Of a stretch of DNA of 16,201 nucleotides, positions 5,771 to 13,376 are shown in pieces. Source of the DNA: an uncultured Planctomycetaceae bacterium (GTDB taxonomy: Bacteria > Planctomycetota > Planctomycetia > Planctomycetales > Planctomycetaceae); contig CALFYU010000423.1 of NCBI GenBank assembly GCA_937952455.1, positions 1 to 16,201 on the forward strand. The letters are read 5' to 3'. Both the position numbers and the translations under genes were made by a program. How positions within the stretch are numbered: position 1 is the stretch's first letter; every line of letters starts with the position of its first letter. Below the pieces are notes generated by a model that saw only the letters and a list, made by a program, of their open reading frames with translations, had not been told where the DNA came from and searched no databases.

Positions 5771-6171
5771 TCGCATTGCCGGGCTTCTGCTGATCGCTGC
5801 AATCGGCCGGGTAACAGCTCGATTTGCGTCGTGGCAGGTTGTCGCAAGCTTCTGTGCATTAAGCGGCGACGACACTCGGTCGCTCAAAGCCATTGCAAAT
5901 TGCAGGCGGACAACCCGAGGCCTAGTACAAAAGCGATACGTTAATACAACGGAAATACAAAGAAGAACGCTTTAATCATCAGGTTATCACGTTGGGTGCC
6001 ACTGGCGGCTTGCCCGCCAGTGCCGTGTTACGCAAGATTCTCCAAGCCCGGGTAACTCAACCTACGTGCTCACTGGCGGACCAGCCGCCAGCCGCACCCC
6101 GCTGCTCCGCCGAACGATACAACAAGGTGGCGCTGGAGTATTCGGCAAGTTGACTTTGGCAAATCAACCGT
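5771..6171. other. Intergenic stretch between convergent genes
   Basis: No gene is supported in these 401 bases, which lie between the ends of the two-HTH regulator and the ATP-grasp gene. Bases 5771-5990 show nothing recognisable; 5994-6099 hold the paired hairpin repeats described separately. Confidence 0.6.
5994..6099. repeat. BIME-like pair of inverted REP-type hairpins
   Basis: The first unit (5994-6022) is GGGTGC followed by a perfect 9-bp stem, CACTGGCGG-CTTGC-CCGCCAGTG. The second (6071-6099) has the stem CTGGCGG-ACCAG-CCGCCAG and ends in GCACCC. The reverse complement of the second unit aligns with the first over most of its length, so they are two copies of one roughly 30-bp element facing each other about 50 bp apart. 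This is the arrangement of REP/BIME elements. Lying between convergent genes, they may also act as bidirectional terminators. No RAYT transposase is in the window. Confidence 0.7.
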
Positions 6172-7197
6172 CTACCCCCGCCAGGGTGCGTTGTAACGCA
6201 GCCCCAGATTGACGATGCGCTGGATAAGGCTTTCGTAGGAAATCCCCGCTGACTCGGCCGACTCAGCGAAGTCTTCGCCGAACTCGAGGTTCGGATTGGC
6301 GTTGGCTTCTAAGACGAACACCTCGCCGTCGGGACGCAAACGGAGATCGATGCGGCCGTAGCCGCTCATGTTAAGGCGGCGGTAAACCCGCTTGCACAGC
6401 CGGCTGATGTTTTTCCGCTGCTCCTCCGGGATATCCTGAGCGGCGCGGGTGTCGATGCCGTGTTTCGTCTGGTATTTCGGGTTCCACTTAACCCGCGCCG
6501 TGGCAATGCGGGCCACGTCCTCAGGCATCCGCGAAAACAGCATCTCCCAGATCGGCAGCGTCTGCAAGCGGTCGTTGCCGATCACACCGACATACAGTTC
6601 GCGGCCGTCGATATACTCTTCCGCGATGGCATCCGTCTCGGTCCGTTCATGCACGAAGTTCACGCGCTCGATGAGCGCACGTTCGTTCGTCACCACCGAT
6701 GCTTGCGAAATCCCGAATGACGCATCTTCGATGGATGATTTGACCAGGATCGGGTAGTGCAGCCGGCGATGCGGCTTCACCTTTTGGTTCCGCGGAAACA
6801 CCACGAACCGCGGCGTGGAAATGCGGTGATACTGCAGGATTTTTTTGCTGAGCGCTTTGTCGTGCGTCAGCAACAGCCCCCGCGGATTGCAGCCGGTGTA
6901 GGGCTGCTGCATCAGTTCCAAATATCCGACCACCGCCTGGTCATAGACCGAGACGCCCAGGAATTCTTCCAACATCATGAATGCCACGTGCGGCTTCCAT
7001 TCGAGAATTGTCTCGCGAATAGGGCCTAGATCGTCGAACATGCCGAGTACGCGCACCTCGTGCCCTAAGTCACGGAGCGTGGTCACGACGTCGAATTCCA
7101 TTTTCCATTCGGGCAGATTGTCGTCGGTAAAGCCCTCCAGCGTTTCCGCCGGGACGAGACCGTGGCGCACCAAAGCGACAATGCGGAGTTTTCTCAT
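6172..7197 (-). CDS. ATP-grasp ligase, D-Ala-D-Ala-ligase-like
   Basis: A 341-residue enzyme of the ATP-grasp superfamily, which activates a carboxylate as acyl-phosphate and joins it to an amine. The N-terminal domain (about 1-105) ends with the QPYTGCNPRGLLLTHDKALSKKIL block that D-Ala-D-Ala ligases use for substrate and ATP. ATP-grasp follows: the YPILVKSSIEDASFGIS lysine strand and loop (148-164), the EEYIDGRELYV nucleotide-binding strand (193-203), and metal ligands D284 in GYGRIDLRL and E297/N299 in VFVLEANANPNL. Catalytic residues look intact, so it should be active, but the substrate is unknown. Its ATG overlaps the stop of the upstream metallopeptidase gene (ATGA), so the two are coupled. 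A housekeeping Ddl role is unlikely because there is no mur/fts context. Confidence 0.88.
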   Translation of the reverse strand: MRKLRIVALVRHGLVPAETLEGFTDDNLPEWKMEFDVVTTLRDLGHEVRVLGMFDDLGPIRETILEWKPHVAFMMLEEFLGVSVYDQAVVGYLELMQQPYTGCNPRGLLLTHDKALSKKILQYHRISTPRFVVFPRNQKVKPHRRLHYPILVKSSIEDASFGISQASVVTNERALIERVNFVHERTETDAIAEEYIDGRELYVGVIGNDRLQTLPIWEMLFSRMPEDVARIATARVKWNPKYQTKHGIDTRAAQDIPEEQRKNISRLCKRVYRRLNMSGYGRIDLRLRPDGEVFVLEANANPNLEFGEDFAESAESAGISYESLIQRIVNLGLRYNAPWRG

Positions 7198-8249
7198 AGC
7201 GAGATCTTGTGCGCCTCATCCTGAATGTAGTTCATGGTGTGCATCGTGAGCACAATCAGCGTTTCGCGTTCCACCTCGTCCGCAGAGCGGTCCAGTCGCA
7301 GATTCAGTTCCCGCGCCCGATCGATCATCTCCTCCAGAACCTGATCGATCGTATATTGATAGTGTCCCGTCCATTCGGCAACTTGCTTCCGCAGGCGGGG
7401 ACGGATGCGGCGCAAGAAAGTCGCGGCCGCGGGATGTTTGGCGTGCTGCGGCTCAGCGGAGAAGAGCCGCCGCAGATCGTGGTCGTAGGAATAAGTATCC
7501 TCGAGTTCGTAGTGCGACCGCTTCTCCTCGTAATGTTCGCGCAACGTCTTGCGATTGGTTCTTAGCGGCTCCTCGTGACGACGTGAGCGGACCCGCGCCG
7601 GTTGGCCGCGAATCTCTTTCATCAATTGATTGACGTACTCGAGCTTCTTTAGCGCCGGCCACCCCTCATAGTCGCGCCGCCACCGCGACCGAGGTTTCAG
7701 CCAGACTGCAAACGTTTCCGCAAAGTCCTCGACCGGGTGACTCTGCGCGTACCAGCGGTCGATATTCACCACGAAGCTGCGCGAATAGGGCACCGGGTTG
7801 TACGATTCGGGGTACGTCTGTGAAACATTGCCGAACACCTTGCGATAATTACTCCGCCGCCGCAGGCGGTAAGCGTTATCGATGGCATGCCCCGCTTCGT
7901 GCCGCAGGATGCGCATGCACCATTCCAGCGAGCCCCCCTCGACCTCGTACATCAAACTTTTTTCGAGCTGCATCAGTCGGCTGTCCGCCAGATAGAAGGG
8001 AATGGCAAACCCCGGAACCCCGTCCGGCGTGAACCATTCTTCCGACAACCAGAAATGCGGGCGAAAGGCAAACTTTTTCGCTTCGAGTTCGCGATACAGC
8101 CGATCGAGGCGTTCTTCCAGCGGTGTCCCTTCGATCTGTAGCGAGAGGTCGCAAAACCGCAAATCGAGCAGTTCGCTGTCCGTCAGTTTTGCCAGGTCGG
8201 GATTTCCGAACGATTTGCCGTTTCGTTTTCGCCGTCCCCTCCCCGCCAT
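7194..8249 (-). CDS. Putative zinc metallopeptidase with lethal-factor-like site
   Basis: A 351-residue protein without signal peptide, starting at ATG 8249 with GGAAGG about ten bases upstream. It begins with a basic stretch (MAGRGRRKRNGK). The zinc site is HEAGHAID (H117, E118, H121), followed 53 residues later by E174 in VEDFAETFAVW. Anthrax lethal factor has HEFGHAVD and EFFAEAF, with a catalytic tyrosine seven residues before the glutamate ligand; here Y167 holds the same position. The region after about 190 is rich in Arg and Glu, helical, and ends with a long predicted helical segment (about 285-351). It corresponds to proteins annotated as putative zinc-binding metallopeptidases of unknown substrate. 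It is the first gene of a two-gene overlapping unit with the ATP-grasp enzyme. Confidence 0.82.
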   Translation of the reverse strand: MAGRGRRKRNGKSFGNPDLAKLTDSELLDLRFCDLSLQIEGTPLEERLDRLYRELEAKKFAFRPHFWLSEEWFTPDGVPGFAIPFYLADSRLMQLEKSLMYEVEGGSLEWCMRILRHEAGHAIDNAYRLRRRSNYRKVFGNVSQTYPESYNPVPYSRSFVVNIDRWYAQSHPVEDFAETFAVWLKPRSRWRRDYEGWPALKKLEYVNQLMKEIRGQPARVRSRRHEEPLRTNRKTLREHYEEKRSHYELEDTYSYDHDLRRLFSAEPQHAKHPAAATFLRRIRPRLRKQVAEWTGHYQYTIDQVLEEMIDRARELNLRLDRSADEVERETLIVLTMHTMNYIQDEAHKISL

Positions 8250-8556
8250 CTCAAAACATCCTTCCCGTTTCGGAACGCCCGCTGCCTCAACTCGAAAGTG
8301 CCGGTTGTGAAATTGATCTTAGCGTGCCCCGCCCTTTTTGACGACCGGGTTTGTCACGCAATAGCTAATTGTATCGTCGGTGCCAAACACGCCTTGCTTT
8401 GAGCAAATCTTGTTGTTTGACCTCAAACGCGCAGCCACCGTTGTATAAGCATCTGCTGATGACAAGCATTCGGATTGAATTCACCCAATCCGCTTGTTTT
8501 AATCAAGCTCACATCTCAAATTCCACGGCGCATGTTGTTTCAAGAGGGGCTTATCG
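8250..8556. promoter_or_regulatory. Divergent intergenic region upstream of the sulfatase pair
   Basis: About 300 bases separate the metallopeptidase and sulfatase starts. A weak plus-strand promoter can be proposed: TTGACC (8417-8422), 18 bases, TTGTAT (8441-8446). An imperfect hairpin follows at 8462-8497, with stem CGGATTG/CAATCCG around an 8-base loop and an outer ACAAG/CTTGT pair; it would lie in the 5' leader. AAGAGGGG at 8542-8549 is the ribosome site for the ATG at 8557. No gene is seen. Confidence 0.4.
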
Positions 8557-10896
8557 ATGAATGTTCGTCCGTTGAGAATGCTGTCAGTCGTTGCGGTGAG
8601 TGTCTTACTGACGGGTTTGGTGGCGATGGGCCAGAAACCGGCCCGCGATTCGTTGCCCATCCCAGATCCCGCGTTTCAGGGCAAGATCGGCCGGACTTAC
8701 GAAGACTCGACCCCAAATTATCCACAGCCTGTCGAAGCTCCGAAAGGCAGCCCCAACGTGCTGCTCATTTTGCTGGACGACGTCGGGTTTGGCATGTGCT
8801 CCCCCTTCGGTGGATCGGTCGAAACGCCCAACCTGCAAAAACTGGCCGATAAGGGGCTCACATACACGCGGTTTCACACCACGGCCCTGTGCAGTCCCAC
8901 GCGGGCAGCACTCCTGGCGGGCCGCAATCATCACAGCGTGGGCACCGGCGTGATCATCGAAATGGGAACCGGCTTCCCCGGTTACACGGGCATCATTCCC
9001 CGCAGCACGGCGCTCATCTCTGAAACGCTCCGCGACAACGGCTACGCCACGTCGATGTTCGGCAAGTGGCACAACACGCCCGAACCCGACATCAGCCCTG
9101 CCGGACCGTTCGATCGCTGGCCGACGGGTTTGGGTTTCGATTATTTCTACGGCTTCAACCAAGGGGAAGCACATCAATTCTATCCGACGCTCTACCGCAA
9201 CACGACACTCGTGTCGCCGCCCAAAACGCCCGAAGAGGGTTATCACCTCACCGAAGATATGACCGATGAGGCAATCGCTTGGATTAACAACACGCGCGCC
9301 GCCGACCGCGATAAACCGTGGTTCTGCTATTTCAGCACCGGAGCCGTCCACGCTCCGCACCACGTTCCCCCAGACTGGCAGGGCAAACATAAGGGAAAAT
9401 TCGACCACGGTTGGGACAAGGAACGCGAAATCATTCACCAGCGGCAATTGGCAAAGGGCGTGATTCCCCAGGGGACCAAACTGACGCCGCGCCCCGAATC
9501 GATTCCGTCTTGGGACAGCCGTTCGGCGGACGAGAAGAAAGTTTACCTGCGGCTGATGGAGAACTATGCGGACTACATGGCGCACACGGACTTTCATGTC
9601 GGGCGATTGATCGATTCCTTGGAGAGATCCGGCGAACTTGACAACACGCTGGTGTTTTACATCGTGGGCGACAACGGCGCCAGCGCCGAGGGGGGACTGG
9701 AGGGGACGTTTAGTGAACTCGCCAGCTTGTTGGGAATCCAACTCGGCCTGCAAAGCACGATCAACCGCCTCGACGAAATCGGCGGACCGACCAGCGAACC
9801 GCACGTGCCGGTCGGCTGGGCCTGGGCGATGGACAGCCCCTTCCAGTGGACCAAGCAGGTGGCGTCGCACTTTGGTGGAATGCGCAACCCGATGGTCGTC
9901 TACTGGCCCAAAGGCATCAAAGCCCACGGAGAACGACGCACCCAGTTCCATCACGTGATCGATGTCGTCCCCACCATCCTCGACATTTGTCAGATTCCCC
10001 AGCCGTCGGTCGTCAACGGCATCAAACAGAAACCGATTGAGGGGGTCAGCATGCGTTACTCGTTTGACGATGCCGACGCCGAGGATCAACGAAAGACGCA
10101 GTACTTCGAGATGTTCTGTAACCGCGCCATCTATCACGACGGCTGGGTGGCGTGTTCCCACTTTGGCACCCCATGGGATACGGCCAGCCGTGGCGGCGAA
10201 TTCCTCAAGGCCCCTTGGGAACTGTACAACATCAACGAAGATTTTTCTCAAGCGGTCGATCTCGCAAAGCAGCATCCCGACAAACTGAAGGAATTGCAGG
10301 ACCTGTTTCTCGCCGAAGCGCAGAAGTATGATGTCTTGCCACTCGACCCGCGTTTCACAGAACGCATGGACCCGAAAGTGCGGACGTCGGGAAAACCGCT
10401 CACCAGTTGGACCTACTATGGTAATCACGTGTCGATGCCCGATCCGGTCGGGCCGCAGTTGTTTCCGCGCGCGCATACCATCACGGCCACTCTTGAGATT
10501 CCGGAGAAAGGGGCCGAAGGGGTGGTCACGTGCGTGGGAGCCTTTTCCGCCGGCTGGTCGCTATATATCAAGGACGGCAAGCCGCACTTTCGCTATACGT
10601 GCTTCGACATCGCGGATGTCAACATTCCTGGAACGGTTGATGTGCCGACGGGCAACGTCACACTCAAATCCCAATTCACCCCCGACGGCTCAAAAGAGGG
10701 AGGAGGAACCGTGGAATTGTTTGTGAACGGAAAACCGGCCGGCAAGGGCAAGCTGACACGGACGCTGTTCCGTTACGGACTTGAGCCCTTTGAAGTCGGC
10801 CGCGATTCCATCACCCCGGTCGACCCTGCTTACAAGAGTCAGGGTGACTTCGAGTTTACGGGGAATATTGAAAAAGTTGAGTTCGACCTCAACTAA
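8557..10896 (+). CDS. Secreted arylsulfatase, first of tandem pair
   Basis: A 779-residue type I sulfatase that hydrolyses sulfate esters using a formylglycine. A signal peptide (residues about 1-24, VVAVSVLLTGLVAMG core) directs export. The sulfatase domain starts near 64 (SPNVLLILLDD, with metal ligands D74/D75). C112-S-P-T-R116 followed by AALLAGR is the maturation signature, with Cys to be oxidised. Other active-site residues are visible: K170-W-H172, H265 in STGAVHAPH, D372-N373 in VGDNGASAEGG, and K433 in FQWTKQ. The layout matches the AtsA-type arylsulfatase group. A beta-rich C-terminal region (about 630-779) includes GTVELFVNGKPAG. The ribosome site is good. A paralogue follows after 66 bp. 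The natural substrate is unknown, probably a sulfated glycan or aryl/alkyl sulfate. No formylglycine-generating enzyme is in the window. Confidence 0.93.
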   Translation: MNVRPLRMLSVVAVSVLLTGLVAMGQKPARDSLPIPDPAFQGKIGRTYEDSTPNYPQPVEAPKGSPNVLLILLDDVGFGMCSPFGGSVETPNLQKLADKGLTYTRFHTTALCSPTRAALLAGRNHHSVGTGVIIEMGTGFPGYTGIIPRSTALISETLRDNGYATSMFGKWHNTPEPDISPAGPFDRWPTGLGFDYFYGFNQGEAHQFYPTLYRNTTLVSPPKTPEEGYHLTEDMTDEAIAWINNTRAADRDKPWFCYFSTGAVHAPHHVPPDWQGKHKGKFDHGWDKEREIIHQRQLAKGVIPQGTKLTPRPESIPSWDSRSADEKKVYLRLMENYADYMAHTDFHVGRLIDSLERSGELDNTLVFYIVGDNGASAEGGLEGTFSELASLLGIQLGLQSTINRLDEIGGPTSEPHVPVGWAWAMDSPFQWTKQVASHFGGMRNPMVVYWPKGIKAHGERRTQFHHVIDVVPTILDICQIPQPSVVNGIKQKPIEGVSMRYSFDDADAEDQRKTQYFEMFCNRAIYHDGWVACSHFGTPWDTASRGGEFLKAPWELYNINEDFSQAVDLAKQHPDKLKELQDLFLAEAQKYDVLPLDPRFTERMDPKVRTSGKPLTSWTYYGNHVSMPDPVGPQLFPRAHTITATLEIPEKGAEGVVTCVGAFSAGWSLYIKDGKPHFRYTCFDIADVNIPGTVDVPTGNVTLKSQFTPDGSKEGGGTVELFVNGKPAGKGKLTRTLFRYGLEPFEVGRDSITPVDPAYKSQGDFEFTGNIEKVEFDLN

Positions 10897-10962
10897 TTGC
10901 AGCGAGCGCCACAACCGTTGTTCGTCTACGACTCCAGGACACACACAAAATGAGGTGACAAT

Positions 10963-13320
10963 ATGACACGGTTTCGCATGCTGAGGGCACTGTCGGGCAC
11001 ACTGGCGTTGGCCGTCTTGATTGCGTGCTTAACGAAAGCAACCGCCCAAGAAGTCCTCCCCCGTCCGGAAGAAGGTTTCAAGGGCAAGATCGGTCTCACC
11101 TACAAAGACTCCGAAGCCGTCAAACCGAAATTGAAGGTCCCGGCGACATTTGGTCTGAAGGACCCGCCGAATATTCTGCTCGTCCTGATCGACGATTGCG
11201 GATACGGACAGATGGGGACCTTCGGCGGGGCCATTCCCACACCCACGCTCGACCGCGTCGCCAAAAACGGGCTGCGTTACACGCGGTTTCATACAACAGC
11301 GCTCTGCTCACCGACCCGAGCGGCGCTGCTCACGGGGCGCAATCACCACTCCGTCGGCACGGGTGTGATCGGCGAAGCGGGGACCGGGTTCCCGGGCTAT
11401 TCGGGCATCATCCCCGCCTCTGCGGCAACGTTTGCGGAGATACTCCGCGAATACGGTTATGCCAACGCCTGGTTCGGTAAAAACCACAACGTGCCGGACT
11501 GGGAGACAAGCATCGTCGGCCCCTTCGATCGTTGGGCGGACGGGCTGGGGTTTGACTACTTCTACGGCTTCGTCGGCGGTGACACCGACCAGTTTCATCC
11601 CGCGCTGGTCGAAAACAAAAAACGAATCGAACCGCCCAAAACCAACGAGGACGGTTCGCCATACCATTTCACGACCGATATTGCCGATCATGCCATTCGC
11701 ATGATGCGGGCTTCCAAGGCAGTCGCGCCGCAACGGCCGTTCTTCGTCTATTTCTCCACCGGCGCCACGCACGCCCCGCACCAGGTCCCCGAGCAGTGGA
11801 TCGCCAAGTTCAAGGGCCAATTCGACGACGGTTGGGATGCCTATCGCGAACAGACCTTCGCCCGTCAGAAAAAACTGGGCGTCATTCCCCAAAACACCAA
11901 GCTGACGCCGCGTCCCGATTCGCTGCCCGCGTGGGATTCCCTTCCCGAAAATGAACGCAAGGTCTATGCCCGGATGATGGAGGTCTTCGCCGGCTTCACG
12001 GCGCACACCGATCACGAAGTCGGCCGCGTCGTCGATGCAATCGAGGAGATGGGCGAATTGGACAACACGTTGATCCTCTACATCGCCGGCGACAACGGCT
12101 CTAGCGCCGAAGGGGGCTTGAACGGTCTGCTGAACGAAATGACCTTCTTCAACGCGATTCCCGAGCCGCTAGAAATGAAGCTCGCCTCGCTGGACACGCT
12201 CGGCAGCGAGAAACATTACAACCACTTCCCGGCTGCCTGGGCCTGGGCGATGGACACGCCGTTTCAGTGGACCAAGCAAATCGCCAGCCACTTCGGCGGC
12301 ACCCGCAACGGGATGGCCATCTCCTGGCCCAAGGGCATCAAAGCCCGCGGCGAAATCCGCGATCAGTTCCATCACGTGATCGACATCGCTCCCACGATTC
12401 TGGAGATCGTCGGCGTCGAAGCGCCCGCACAATTTAACGGCATCGCCCAAAAACCGATCGAAGGCATCAGCATGGCCTACACCTTCGACAATGCCGACGC
12501 GAACGACCGCCGCACGACGCAGTATTTCGAAATGCTCGGCAATCAGGGGATCTATCATAACGGCTGGATGGCCAGCGCGATTCGCGGCGTGCCGTGGTAC
12601 AGCGAAAATGAACCGGGTGATTTACTGAACATGCCGTGGGAGCTGTACCACATCGACGAGGACTTCAGTCAGGCCAACAATCTGGTGAAGGAGCATCCCG
12701 AAAAACTCGCCGAACTGGTCAAGCAATTTTTCGCCGAGGCGTCCAAGTACAACGTCCTACCGCTGGACGATCGCAAGACCGAACGGCTCAACGTCGATAA
12801 CCGTCCCAGCCTGACGGCCGGCCGCACGAGCTTCACCTATCCGAACCTGCTCCGCCTGCCGGAAGGGGCCGCACCGGACCTTAAGCACCGCAGCCACAGT
12901 ATCATCGCCAAGGTCAAGATTCCCGATGGCGGGGCCGACGGCATGCTCTTCACGCAAGGGGGTCGTTTTGCCGGTTACGGGTTCTATATTCTGGACGGCA
13001 AACTCGTCTACGACTACAACCTCGTCGGTGTCGATCAATACACGATCAAGTCCAAGGATAACGTGCCGACCGGAGACGTGACGCTCAAAGCCGTTTACAA
13101 GACCGACGCCGACAAACCGTTCGCCGGCGCCACGGTGACATTGTTCGTCAACGACAAGCAGGTCGGCGAGGGCCGCGTCGAGAAGAGCATCCCCAACCGC
13201 GTGACGCTCGACGAGACCCTCGACATCGGTTTCGACACCGGCACTCCTGTCGCGGACGGCTACGAGATGCCCTTCAAGTTCGCCGGCAAACTCGACTCCG
13301 TCACCATCAATCTGGATTAG
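10963..13320 (+). CDS. Secreted arylsulfatase, second of tandem pair
   Basis: A 785-residue sulfatase closely similar along its whole length to the preceding gene product, so the pair arose by duplication. A signal peptide ends near ATAQ (about residue 29). D77/D78 begin the metal site (NILLVLIDDCGYG). C115-S-P-T-R119 is the formylglycine site. K173-N-H175 replaces the K-W-H of the first copy. H270, D377-N378 and K438 complete the site. The C-terminal beta-rich region (about 640-785) ends with a GATVTLFVNDKQVGEG strand pair and FAGKLDSVTINLD. GAGGTG lies eight bases before ATG at 10963. The 66-bp gap without a terminator implies co-transcription. The segment between the DN motif and WAWAMD (about 387-426) differs most from its paralogue, suggesting different substrate preference; this is inferred. 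Confidence 0.93.
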   Translation: MTRFRMLRALSGTLALAVLIACLTKATAQEVLPRPEEGFKGKIGLTYKDSEAVKPKLKVPATFGLKDPPNILLVLIDDCGYGQMGTFGGAIPTPTLDRVAKNGLRYTRFHTTALCSPTRAALLTGRNHHSVGTGVIGEAGTGFPGYSGIIPASAATFAEILREYGYANAWFGKNHNVPDWETSIVGPFDRWADGLGFDYFYGFVGGDTDQFHPALVENKKRIEPPKTNEDGSPYHFTTDIADHAIRMMRASKAVAPQRPFFVYFSTGATHAPHQVPEQWIAKFKGQFDDGWDAYREQTFARQKKLGVIPQNTKLTPRPDSLPAWDSLPENERKVYARMMEVFAGFTAHTDHEVGRVVDAIEEMGELDNTLILYIAGDNGSSAEGGLNGLLNEMTFFNAIPEPLEMKLASLDTLGSEKHYNHFPAAWAWAMDTPFQWTKQIASHFGGTRNGMAISWPKGIKARGEIRDQFHHVIDIAPTILEIVGVEAPAQFNGIAQKPIEGISMAYTFDNADANDRRTTQYFEMLGNQGIYHNGWMASAIRGVPWYSENEPGDLLNMPWELYHIDEDFSQANNLVKEHPEKLAELVKQFFAEASKYNVLPLDDRKTERLNVDNRPSLTAGRTSFTYPNLLRLPEGAAPDLKHRSHSIIAKVKIPDGGADGMLFTQGGRFAGYGFYILDGKLVYDYNLVGVDQYTIKSKDNVPTGDVTLKAVYKTDADKPFAGATVTLFVNDKQVGEGRVEKSIPNRVTLDETLDIGFDTGTPVADGYEMPFKFAGKLDSVTINLD

Positions 13321-13344
13321 GCGTTTCGGGACACCATCGACGCG

Positions 13345-13371
13345 GCCGTCTCGCTGAAAGGCAGCGACGGC
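13345..13371. terminator. Hairpin between convergent sulfatase and cytochrome genes
   Basis: GCCGTCTCGCTG, a 5-base loop and CAGCGACGGC form a 10-bp stem with a 2-base bulge. It lies in the 56-bp gap between the two stop codons, so it could end transcription from both sides. There is no T-run on either side. Confidence 0.4.
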
Positions 13372-13376
13372 GGCTG

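Noticed and set aside
8605..10476. A 623-codon open frame antisense to the first sulfatase
   Set aside because: It mirrors the codon structure of a clearly real, conserved sulfatase gene; GC-rich genes often leave the opposite strand open. It has no protein family character.
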